Positions 43,927 to 51,549 of a DNA stretch of 64,000 nt are shown here, one piece after another. Source of the DNA: Pelagibacterium halotolerans B2 (GTDB lineage Bacteria; Pseudomonadota; Alphaproteobacteria; Rhizobiales; Devosiaceae); contig NC_016078.1 of the NCBI RefSeq assembly GCF_000230555.1, forward strand, positions 3,619,001 through 3,683,000, read 5' to 3'. Numbering within the stretch: position 1 is the stretch's first letter; each line of letters opens with the position of its first letter. The notes below the pieces were generated by a model. The model worked only from the letters and a program-made list of their open reading frames with translations, made no database searches and had not been told where the DNA came from. A program made the translations under genes and the position numbers.

Positions 43927-44451
43927 CTAGCTCCCCGGCTCGACGCGCGGCGCCAGCACCGGGTCGGATGCCAGAACTGCCGCCGCGTCGTCTTCGGCGT
44001 CGAGCATGGAGGCCACCCGCTCCAGCGCCGCGATCAGCATGAGCTGTTCCCATTCCTCGAGATTGGAAAAGGCGTCGTGAAACTGCGCGTGTGCGCCGTC
44101 CGGTGCGATTTCGAGGATTTTGCGGCCTCTATCGGTCAGGCTCAGCCACACCTGCCGCCGGTCCGTCTGCCCCTTGCGGCGGGCGACCATGTTGAGCGCT
44201 TCGAGCTTGTGGATCAGCGCGGTGGTTGTTGCCTGGGTAATCCCCATGCGCGCCGCCACCGAGCCGGCCGTATGTTCAAGGCCATCGTCGAGCAACTGCA
44301 TGAAGATGAGCTGGGATGGGGTCAGGCCCGTCTCGCGCATCAGCGCCTTTGAATTAAGCTCGGTCTTGCGCAGAATTTTGCGCAGCGCAGAAAGCGCGGT
44401 TTTTGTCGGGGCTTGCACGGCGCGGCTTGGCTCCAGGACGAGTGTGTTCAT
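43927..44451 (-). CDS. ectR: MarR-family regulator of the ectoine operon (EctR-like)
   Basis: A 174-residue MarR regulator: TAGSVAARMGITQATTTALIHKLEALNMV is the recognition region (helix about 63-90, given here in part as GITQATTTALIHKLEAL) and RRKGQTDRRQVWLSLTDRG the wing. It diverges from ectA, the usual place of EctR, which represses ectoine genes at low salt. Its stop codon is the CTAG that received the IS481 insertion; the coding sequence is unchanged because the target was duplicated. Another MarR-type osmotic regulator, CosR, is a possible alternative. Confidence 0.85.
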   Translation of the reverse strand: MNTLVLEPSRAVQAPTKTALSALRKILRKTELNSKALMRETGLTPSQLIFMQLLDDGLEHTAGSVAARMGITQATTTALIHKLEALNMVARRKGQTDRRQVWLSLTDRGRKILEIAPDGAHAQFHDAFSNLEEWEQLMLIAALERVASMLDAEDDAAAVLASDPVLAPRVEPGS

Positions 44452-44657
44452 GGTCTTTACCTTTGCTTGCCTTCTCTCCCAAGCCCCAACCGGCGGCGGG
44501 TCCGCGAAATCGTTTAGATAAACCTAACGAAATTCACAAGAACCTTTGGCTTTTCACAGCAGATTTACATCAATACATAATTGTCAGAATGCCAGATAAG
44601 TTCCTGAAATAGCGGAATAATACGGATTGTGGCGCAATTCGGAACATTTTTCACGGG

Positions 44658-44686
44658 TTGACATTTAGTTTGAACAAGCTAACTAA
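44658..44686 (+). promoter_or_regulatory. Probable ectA promoter with overlapping palindrome
   Basis: TTGACA (44658-44663) and TAACTA (44680-44685) are 16 bp apart, a good -35/-10 pair. An inverted repeat TTAGTT (44665-44670) and AACTAA (44681-44686) overlaps the spacer and the -10 element, where a MarR-type repressor would block polymerase. A ribosome site GGAGG (44703-44707) stands six bases before the ectA ATG. Confidence 0.65.
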
Positions 44687-44713
44687 CTGCACGAACGCAA
44701 ATGGAGGCATCCC

Positions 44714-45274
44714 ATGAAACTCGCAGCAGTCAGCGACACGGACCTCAGCGCCGACCCGCGCTCATCCATCAAGATTCGCGCTCCCAGGCGCGAGGATGGC
44801 GCCGGTGTATGGCAGCTTATTGCCGATACGACCTCGCTCGACGACAATTCGATGTATTGCAACCTGCTCCAGTGCAGCCACTTCGCGTCCACCTGCGCGC
44901 TGGCCGAAATGGACGGCGAAATCGTCGGTTGGGTATCGGGCTATATCCCGCCCGAACACCCCGACACCTATTTCGTCTGGCAGGTCTGCGTGGCCGAAAA
45001 GGCCCGCGGCAAGGGCATGGCCAAGCGCCTGATCAATGCAGTGCTCGCCCGCAAGGTTTGCGCTGACGTCATTCAGGTTCAATCGACCATCACCAAGGAC
45101 AACAAGCCCTCATGGGCCCTGTTCGGGTCGATCGCCGAGACGCTGGACACCGATCTGGTCCGTCAGCCGCACTTCAAGCGCGACGACCATTTCGCCGGCC
45201 TGCACGACACCGAATTTCTTGTCACCATCGGCCCGTTCGAGCGCGCGGCTCTGCCCGTTCGTTCTGCCGCCTAA
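44714..45274 (+). CDS. ectA: L-2,4-diaminobutyrate N-acetyltransferase EctA
   Basis: A 186-residue GNAT acetyltransferase. The acetyl-CoA loop is VCVAEKARGKGMAKRLINAV (about 95-114), and the C-terminal FKRDDHFAGLHDTEFLV region is diagnostic for EctA. It acetylates L-2,4-diaminobutyrate, the second step of ectoine synthesis. GGAGG is placed six bases before the ATG. It is the first gene of ectABCD-ask, followed by a 178-bp spacer with a degenerate repeat. Confidence 0.96.
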   Translation: MKLAAVSDTDLSADPRSSIKIRAPRREDGAGVWQLIADTTSLDDNSMYCNLLQCSHFASTCALAEMDGEIVGWVSGYIPPEHPDTYFVWQVCVAEKARGKGMAKRLINAVLARKVCADVIQVQSTITKDNKPSWALFGSIAETLDTDLVRQPHFKRDDHFAGLHDTEFLVTIGPFERAALPVRSAA

Positions 45275-45378
45275 AGAGACAAGGGGCGCTGCCGCCACTG
45301 ACTGCGGACCGGCGGCGCCATCAAATCTCATGCAGGCAAGAATTCCGCTCATTCCAAATTCCGCCGTCCCGCTCGAAG

Positions 45379-45430
45379 CGTCCCCGGCAAAAGTGGAAGA
45401 CACTTTTGACGATCGGGAGCGCGATACGAG
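45379..45430. repeat. Degenerate fragment of the extragenic repeat between ectA and ectB
   Basis: GCGTCCCCGGCAAAAGTGG, then ACTTTTGACGATCGGGAGCG, resembles the core of the CTAG-bounded repeat with many changes. It can form a stem from AAAAGTG and CACTTTT. It may shape the ectA-ectB mRNA boundary. Confidence 0.45.
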
Positions 45431-45452
45431 AGAAACAAGGAGACAAGGCACA

Positions 45453-46733
45453 ATGACTACGACACACGAAACATTCGATCGCGTCGAGAGCCAGGTTCGC
45501 TCATATTCGCGCAGCTTCCCCAAGCTCTTCGGCAAGGCCAAGGGCTCGATCATTTACGGCGAGGACGGCCGCGAATATATCGATTTTCTCGCCGGCTGTT
45601 CCTCGCTGAATTACGGTCACAACGACCCCGACATGCAGGCGGCTCTGGTCGATTACGTCACGTCCGACGGCATCACCCACGGGCTGGACATGTTCACAAG
45701 GGCCAAGGAAGAGTTCCTCGTGGCCTATGAGAACATCATCCTCAAGCCGCGCGGCATGGATTATAAGCTCATGTTCACCGGTCCCACCGGCGCCAACGCC
45801 GTGGAAGCGGCGATCAAGCTGGCCCGCAAGGTGACCGGGCGCACCAATGTGATCGCCTTCACCAACGGCTTTCACGGCATGACCCTTGGCGCGCTCGCCG
45901 CGACGGGCAATGCCGGCAAGCGCGGCGGTGCCGGGATCGACCTCAATGGCGTCCATCGCGCGCCTTTCGAGGGCTATTTCGGTCCTGACGTCGATACCGC
46001 CGACATGCTCGAACAGATGCTAGACGATCCTTCGGGCGGCATCGATGCCCCCGCCGCGATCCTCGTCGAACCCGTACAGGGTGAGGGTGGCCTGAACGCC
46101 GCGTCGGGCGAATGGCTCAAAAAGATCGAAACCATCGCCAAAAAGCATGGCGCGCTGTTGATCCTCGATGACATCCAGGCCGGGTGCGGGCGCACGGGCA
46201 CGTTCTTTTCGTTCGAAGAATTCGGCCTTGACCCCGACATCATCACCCAGGCGAAATCGCTCTCGGGCATGGGCCTGCCATTTGCTTTGACGCTTCTAAA
46301 GCCCGAGCACGACATCTGGAAGCCCGCCGAACACAACGGCACCTTCCGGGGCAACAACCATGCCTTCGTTACCGCCCGCGTGGCGCTGGAAAAATTCTGG
46401 CGCGACGATGCCTTCGCCAATTCGGTCAGGGCCAAGGGCGAGCACTTGAAGACCCGGCTCGGCGCCATCGCCAAGCGCTACGGACTGAATCTGCGCGGCC
46501 GGGGCATGATGATGGGCATCAACACCGAACAGGGTGATGTTGCGTCCGACATCTGCGCCAAGTGCTTTGAAAAGGGCCTCATTATAGAGACCTCGGGTGG
46601 CCGCGACGAAGTGGTCAAGGTCCTCTGCCCGCTCACCATCGATATCGCCCAGCTCGACAAGGGTCTCGACATCATCGAGGACGCGTTCGAAGCTGTGCTG
46701 GCCAAGGATGTTTCGCGCGCCGCAGCCGAGTAA
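45453..46733 (+). CDS. ectB: L-2,4-diaminobutyrate aminotransferase EctB
   Basis: A 426-residue class III PLP aminotransferase. The PLP pocket residues are visible in TGPTGANAVEAAIKLARK, the Asp in ILDDIQAGCGRTG and the Schiff-base lysine in ITQAKSLSGMG. It transfers an amino group from glutamate to aspartate semialdehyde, the first committed step of ectoine synthesis. The ATG at 45453 (MTTTHETFDRVE) has AAGGAGA and AAGG just upstream; an earlier in-frame ATG would add a non-homologous extension overlapping ectA. Confidence 0.96.
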   Translation: MTTTHETFDRVESQVRSYSRSFPKLFGKAKGSIIYGEDGREYIDFLAGCSSLNYGHNDPDMQAALVDYVTSDGITHGLDMFTRAKEEFLVAYENIILKPRGMDYKLMFTGPTGANAVEAAIKLARKVTGRTNVIAFTNGFHGMTLGALAATGNAGKRGGAGIDLNGVHRAPFEGYFGPDVDTADMLEQMLDDPSGGIDAPAAILVEPVQGEGGLNAASGEWLKKIETIAKKHGALLILDDIQAGCGRTGTFFSFEEFGLDPDIITQAKSLSGMGLPFALTLLKPEHDIWKPAEHNGTFRGNNHAFVTARVALEKFWRDDAFANSVRAKGEHLKTRLGAIAKRYGLNLRGRGMMMGINTEQGDVASDICAKCFEKGLIIETSGGRDEVVKVLCPLTIDIAQLDKGLDIIEDAFEAVLAKDVSRAAAE

Positions 46734-46775
46734 CCGGCGGCGCAGCGACCCGCAAGAAAGAAAAAGGAATACAAA

Positions 46776-47177
46776 ATGATCGTTCGTGATCTCGAAGACG
46801 CCCGCCAGGGCGACCGGCTCGTCAATTCCAATGGCTGGGACTCCACCCGCTTGCTGCTGGCCGGCGATGGCATGGGCTTTTCGTTTCACATAACCCGCAT
46901 CCACGCCGGCACCAGCCATGAGTTCCACTACAAGCACCATTTCGAGAGCGTTTATTGCGTCTCGGGCGATGGTGAGATCGAGGATCTCGAAACCGGCACT
47001 GTCTATCAGATCAAGCCCGGCGTGATGTATGCGCTCGACAAGAACGACCGGCACCGCCTGACCGCCCGCGAGGAGATGGTCATGGCGTGCTGCTTCAACC
47101 CGCCGGTGACCGGCACCGAAGTCCATCGTGAAGATGGTTCGTACGCCCCGGCCGCCGAGTTGGCAAAAAGCGCGTAA
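46776..47177 (+). CDS. ectC: L-ectoine synthase EctC
   Basis: A 133-residue cupin. MIVRDLEDA at the start, [20 protein letters not shown] (about 49-68) and [16 protein letters not shown] are conserved EctC blocks; the cupin metal is iron. It cyclises N-gamma-acetyl-diaminobutyrate to ectoine with loss of water. AAGGAA lies upstream of the ATG. It follows ectB by 42 bp and precedes ectD by 40 bp. Confidence 0.96.
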   Translation: MIVRDLEDARQGDRLVNSNGWDSTRLLLAGDGMGFSFHITRIHAGTSHEFHYKHHFESVYCVSGDGEIEDLETGTVYQIKPGVMYALDKNDRHRLTAREEMVMACCFNPPVTGTEVHREDGSYAPAAELAKSA

Positions 47178-47217
47178 GGCGCACCCACAAACCCCGAACC
47201 AAGGAGTAGAGGAAGCA

Positions 47218-48144
47218 ATGACACTCTCTGCAGTTCACACCCGATCGGACGCCTATCCCACACGACTTGCCGAAGAAAACTGGCTCGAGCGCAAGGACCC
47301 GGTATTCTGGGGCAACTGGACGCCCCAGGCGCCGCTGACCCGCGCTCAGACCGAAGAATTCGACAAGAATGGCTTTCTGGTCCTCAACAACGTGTTTTCC
47401 CCCGCCGAGGTGGCCAAGCTCCAGGCTGAATCGCGCCGCCTGCGGTCCGGCGAGGCAGGCCTCAACTCCGATAATGTGGTGACCGAACCCGACTCGGATG
47501 CGGTGCGCACCATTTTCCGTCTTGAGGACGAGAGCGCGCTGTTCAACCGCGTTGCCCGTGACGAGCGGATTGCCGGAAAAATTCGTTTCCTGCTCGATGA
47601 CGATCTCTATCTGCACCAGAGCCGCCTGAACTATAAGCCCGGCTTTACCGGCAAGGAGTTCTACTGGCACTCTGACTTCGAGACCTGGCACGCCGAGGAC
47701 GGCATGCCGCGCATGCGGGCCATTTCCGCCTCGATCCTTTTGACCGACAATGATGCGCTGAATGGGCCGCTTATGCTCATGCCCGGCTCGCACAAGCATT
47801 ACGTGTCCTGCGCGGGCGAGACACCGGACGACAACCATAAATCCTCGCTCAAAAAGCAGGAAGTGGGCGTCCCCAGCCATAAGGCTCTGTCCGATCTGGC
47901 TGAAAAGTTCGGCATCGAATACGCGTCGGGCAAGGCCGGAACGGTGATCCTGTTCGAATGCAACACCATGCACGGCTCGAACGGCAACATCACCCCGTTC
48001 CCGCGCTCCAACGCGTTCTTTGTCTATAACGCATGGTCCAACCGCGTCGAAGAACCGTTCGCGGCCAATAAGCCCCGCCCTGACTTCCTTTCGAACCGCG
48101 ACCCCAAGGGTCCCTTCGAAATCGTTTCGGGCAAACTCGAATAG
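47218..48144 (+). CDS. ectD: Ectoine 5-hydroxylase EctD
   Basis: A 308-residue Fe(II)/2-oxoglutarate dioxygenase. The facial triad is His and Asp in FYWHSDFETWHAEDGMPRMR (first His-x-Asp) and the distal His in NTMHGSNGNITPFPRSN. It converts ectoine to 5-hydroxyectoine, a better protectant against heat and drying. The ATG at 47218 follows AAGGAG and GAGG sites. Its presence in the operon predicts that the organism makes both solutes. Confidence 0.95.
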   Translation: MTLSAVHTRSDAYPTRLAEENWLERKDPVFWGNWTPQAPLTRAQTEEFDKNGFLVLNNVFSPAEVAKLQAESRRLRSGEAGLNSDNVVTEPDSDAVRTIFRLEDESALFNRVARDERIAGKIRFLLDDDLYLHQSRLNYKPGFTGKEFYWHSDFETWHAEDGMPRMRAISASILLTDNDALNGPLMLMPGSHKHYVSCAGETPDDNHKSSLKKQEVGVPSHKALSDLAEKFGIEYASGKAGTVILFECNTMHGSNGNITPFPRSNAFFVYNAWSNRVEEPFAANKPRPDFLSNRDPKGPFEIVSGKLE

Positions 48145-48214
48145 CCCCTGGCGGGCCATGAACCATCCGGCGGGACAAACTCCCGCCGGGCACCCGACCA
48201 TTTGGAGGGAACAA

Positions 48215-49669
48215 GTGACAGCCAAGACCCATACAGTCGAAAAGATCGGTGGCACGTCGATGTCGCGCAGCCAGGAGCTTTTGCGCACCGTGCTCGTCGG
48301 CGACAGGAAGGGCCCTGAGCTCTATAATCGCATTTTCGTCGTGTCCGCCTATGGCGGCATGACCGACGCCCTGCTCGAACACAAAAAATCCGACGAGCCC
48401 GGCGTTTATGCGCTGTTCGCCAGCGCGGAAAGCGGCTGGCAATGGGGCGATGCGCTCTCTTCTGTTGCCTCGAAAATGGTCGAGAAGAACGCCGAAATCT
48501 TCCCCGACGCCGCAACGCGCGAGCAGGCCGACAAATTTATCCGCGAGCGGATCGAAGGCGTGCGCTCGTGTCTGATCGACCTTTCGCGCCTGTGCTCGTT
48601 CGGCCATTTCCAGCTCGAAGCCCATCTTCTCACTGTGCGCGAAATGCTCTCGGCTCTGGGCGAAGCGCAATCGGCTTTCAATACCGCCCTGCTGCTCAAC
48701 CAGAACGGGGTCAATGCCCGCTTCATCGATCTGACCGGCTGGCGTCAGGATGGCGAATTGCCGCTCGACGAACATATCGCGCGCCAGTTTTCCGGCGTCG
48801 ATTTCGCCACCGAGTTGCCCATCGTCACCGGCTATGCCCAGTGCGCCGAACAGCTCATGAAAACCTATGACCGCGGCTATTCCGAAGTGACCCTGTCCCG
48901 CGTTGCGGTGGTGACCGGCGCAAAGGAAGCGATCATCCACAAGGAATTCCACCTGTCCTCGGCCGATCCCAAACTTGTCGGTTCCGACAAGGTGCAGGTG
49001 ATCGGCGAGACCAATTACGACGTCGCCGACCAGCTCTCCAACATGGGCATGGAAGCCATCCACCCCCGCGCGGCCAAATCGCTGCGCCAGGCCGGCATTC
49101 CCCTGCGCGTGACGAACGCGTTCGAACCCGATCACCCCGGCACGGTGATCATGAGCGATCTCGAACCCAGGACGCCGGGCGCCGAAATCATTACCGGTCT
49201 GAAGGGCGTGTTCGCGCTCGAATTCTACGATCAGGACATGGTCGGGGTGAAGGGTTACGACACAAAGATCCTCGAATCCCTGACGCGCCACAAGGTCTGG
49301 ATCATCTCCAAGACCTCGAACGCCAATACCATCACCCATTATCTCAAGGGCTCGATGAAGGCGATCAAGCGGGTCGAGACCGATCTGGCCCAGGCCTTCC
49401 CCACGGCCACAACCACCCTGCGCAAGCTGGCGATGGTTTCGGCCATCGGCCGCGACCTGGGCGGCGTCCGCATCCTGCCGCGTGCCATTGCCGCGCTCGA
49501 CGAGGCGGGGATCGAACCGATCGGTTTGACCGACATGATCCGCAAGGTCGACCTGCAGGTGCTGGTGGAAGAAAAGGATTTCGACGCCGCGATCATCGCG
49601 CTCCACAGAGGGCTCGTGGAAGAGCGCGCCGAGCGCAAGGCGCGGGCAGACATTCGTCGCGTTGCCTGA
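48215..49669 (+). CDS. ask: Ectoine-specific aspartokinase Ask_Ect
   Basis: A 484-residue aspartate kinase. The N-terminal VEKIGGTSMSRS replaces the usual KFGGTSV and is typical of the ectoine-linked type; C-terminal ACT domains start near VMSDLEPRTPGAE and LRKLAMVSAIGRDL. It makes aspartyl phosphate for ectoine and is expected to be less feedback-inhibited than the housekeeping enzyme. The start is GTG at 48215, four bases after GGAGGGA. It is the last gene of the operon and is followed by a terminator. Confidence 0.94.
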   Translation: MTAKTHTVEKIGGTSMSRSQELLRTVLVGDRKGPELYNRIFVVSAYGGMTDALLEHKKSDEPGVYALFASAESGWQWGDALSSVASKMVEKNAEIFPDAATREQADKFIRERIEGVRSCLIDLSRLCSFGHFQLEAHLLTVREMLSALGEAQSAFNTALLLNQNGVNARFIDLTGWRQDGELPLDEHIARQFSGVDFATELPIVTGYAQCAEQLMKTYDRGYSEVTLSRVAVVTGAKEAIIHKEFHLSSADPKLVGSDKVQVIGETNYDVADQLSNMGMEAIHPRAAKSLRQAGIPLRVTNAFEPDHPGTVIMSDLEPRTPGAEIITGLKGVFALEFYDQDMVGVKGYDTKILESLTRHKVWIISKTSNANTITHYLKGSMKAIKRVETDLAQAFPTATTTLRKLAMVSAIGRDLGGVRILPRAIAALDEAGIEPIGLTDMIRKVDLQVLVEEKDFDAAIIALHRGLVEERAERKARADIRRVA

Positions 49670-49698
49670 TGGATGCCTCCGATGGCATCGCGACGACA

Positions 49699-49730
49699 GG
49701 CCGGTCCCCTCCCGGGGGGCCGGCTTTTTT
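49699..49730 (+). terminator. Rho-independent terminator of the ectoine operon
   Basis: A stem of about 10 bp (GCCGGTCCCC pairing with GGGG-G-CCGGC, one T-G pair) and loop TCCCG are followed by TTTTTT. It stands about 30 bp after the ask stop and seven bases before the convergent pseudouridine synthase stop. Confidence 0.85.
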
Positions 49731-49736
49731 CTTTCC

Positions 49737-50408
49737 TTAAAAAGGCGGTTCGGACCGAAACACCACGGGTTCTCCCCCGCTGGGATGCCTGAATCCGAGT
49801 TCGGCCGCGTGTAATTGCAGCCGGTCGGCAGCGGCAAGCGCCTCCCCGGTCGCATAGAATTCATCGCCAAGGATCGGATGCCCGATCTCTTTCATATGCA
49901 CCCGCAATTGATGCGTGCGCCCCGTGATCGGGATCAGTTTGAGCCGGGTTGCGCCATCCTCGCGCCCTATGACTTCCCAGCGCGTCTGGCTGGCCCGGCC
50001 GCGCGCATGGTTGACCTCCTGGCGCGGCTTGTTCTCCCAGTCCGTCGCCAGCGGCAGATCGACGAGCCCTTCGTCCTCGGCCACATGGCCCCAGACCCGC
50101 GCGATATAAAATTTCGTCGTTTGGCGATATTCGAACTGCTTGCCGATATGGCCGTGCGCGCCCTTGTGCCTGGCCATCACGATGATGCCCGAAGTGTCCT
50201 TGTCGAGTCTGTGGATCGTTCCTGCGCCCGGAAACCGCTCCAGCGCCCGGCTTTGCAGGCTGTCGAACAGCGCCGGGTCCTTGCCCGGCACGCTCAATAG
50301 GCCCGAGGGCTTGTTGAACACCACGATGTCGGCATCCTCGTGGAGGATGTCGAGCCAGGGGTCGGTGGGTGGCCGGTAGCTGAAGGTCTTGGGCATGGGA
50401 TTGAGCAT
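49737..50408 (-). CDS. RluA-family pseudouridine synthase
   Basis: A 223-residue pseudouridine synthase. The catalytic Asp lies in TIHRLDKDTSGIIVMAR (about 64-80), and PITGRTHQLRVHMKEIGHPI is the second family block. There is no S4 domain, as in RluA rather than RluD, so 23S rRNA position 746 and some tRNAs are likely targets. The start may be 50408 (MLNPMPK) or 50396; neither has a strong ribosome site. It converges with the ectoine operon. Confidence 0.9.
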   Translation of the reverse strand: MLNPMPKTFSYRPPTDPWLDILHEDADIVVFNKPSGLLSVPGKDPALFDSLQSRALERFPGAGTIHRLDKDTSGIIVMARHKGAHGHIGKQFEYRQTTKFYIARVWGHVAEDEGLVDLPLATDWENKPRQEVNHARGRASQTRWEVIGREDGATRLKLIPITGRTHQLRVHMKEIGHPILGDEFYATGEALAAADRLQLHAAELGFRHPSGGEPVVFRSEPPF

Positions 50409-50511
50409 GGCGATGCTCTATCAGCATTGGGTCCGCCCGAAAAGTTACCCGCTCGCCCCATTGTGGCCCACAATTTGCCACATCCGCTCCCATTATTGTG
50501 AAGTGTGTGCT

Positions 50512-51411
50512 ATGCGCGCTGCTCAGGGTTCAATTTCTATTTCGGGTCTCATGCTTGCAAAACGGCTGATCGCGCTGTTTGCCGTCCTCGTTCTGGGGTT
50601 GTCGGCCGTGCCTGCCAACGCGCAGAGCCACACCCGTGCCGAAGTCGAGGTTCTCGCCCAGTATTACGCCCAACATTACGGCGTTCCGCTCGAACTGGTC
50701 CGTCGTGTGATCAACCGTGAGAGCACCTTCAATCCCGCGGCGCGCAACGGGCCCTATTACGGGTTGATGCAGATTTTGCCCGAGACGGCCCGCACCATGG
50801 GCTTTCGCGGTCAGCCCTCCGATCTGCTCAACGCCGAAACCAACCTTATCTACGCCGTCAAATAGGCAATGGCCAGCCATGACCGCGCCGTCCAGCTCTA
50901 CGCAAAGGGCTATTATTACGAAGCCAAGGCCGCCGGCCTGCTCGAGGAAACGGGCCTGCGTCCCGGTCCCGCGAGCCCGGTCGCTCCGCTGCCGCCCACG
51001 GCCGCCGAGCCGGTGGGCGCCGCCATAACGCCGCCGCCCGTCGCCGATGTCGTCGAAACGGTCGAAATTGCCGCGGCCGACACGGTGGAGGCCGCGTTCG
51101 AAAGCACTCCGCTGGGCTTTTTGCCGCCGTCACGCCCAATGGGGCTGGAACTCGAAGAGCCCGCGCCCTCGCAAACCGATGCGCTGGTTGCCATTGCCGC
51201 TGCTCAGGCACCAGCAACTGTCCCCGCACGTCCGCAGGGTGAGACGGTCGAGCCCGAACCCGAGCGCCTGGCCTACGCCCAGTATCGCGCCTCCAGCGAC
51301 GTGCCTCAGCCCATGCTGGCGCCGGGAGCCGAAACACAGTTGCGGCCCTCCCTTGATCTTGTCGGCGATACATTTGCGCTGCTCGATTCTCTGGCCAGCC
51401 CCCAGCGCTGA
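50512..51411 (+). pseudogene. Lytic transglycosylase (SLT domain) gene interrupted by an in-frame amber codon
   Basis: The first part (50512-50865) encodes a signal peptide (MLAKRLIALFAVLVLGLSA) and a lysozyme-like SLT core with the catalytic Glu in INRESTFNPAARNG and YYGLMQILPETARTMGF. It stops at TAG (50863-50865) right after NLIYAVK. The same frame continues with ASHDRAVQLYAKGYYYEAK, the normal next block of this family, and a long Pro/Ala-rich tail to 51411. About ten residues usually found between the two blocks (a YLAGAY-like helix) are missing, so a small deletion with a frame change probably made the stop. Readthrough or a sequencing error are alternatives. It lies upstream of tamA on the same strand. 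Confidence 0.75.
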
Positions 51412-51549
51412 CCGTGCCCGGTTCGCGACACTGCGAACCCAATCGTCCTCGCTCCGGGATCGGCGGGGTTGCCGTTAACCCCCGTTGTGCTAGGATTTTG
51501 GTCAAATTGGAGCGATCGAGCCCTCAACTCGGCTCTCCGGTTCGGCGGA

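Noticed and set aside
47990..49870. 626-codon minus-strand frame opposite ask and the end of ectD
   Set aside because: Crosses two real genes and the terminator of the ectoine operon.
50863..50865. TAG in the transglycosylase gene as a recoded (pyrrolysine or readthrough) codon
   Set aside because: No recoding signal is visible, and the loss of a conserved segment at the same point fits a simple mutation better.
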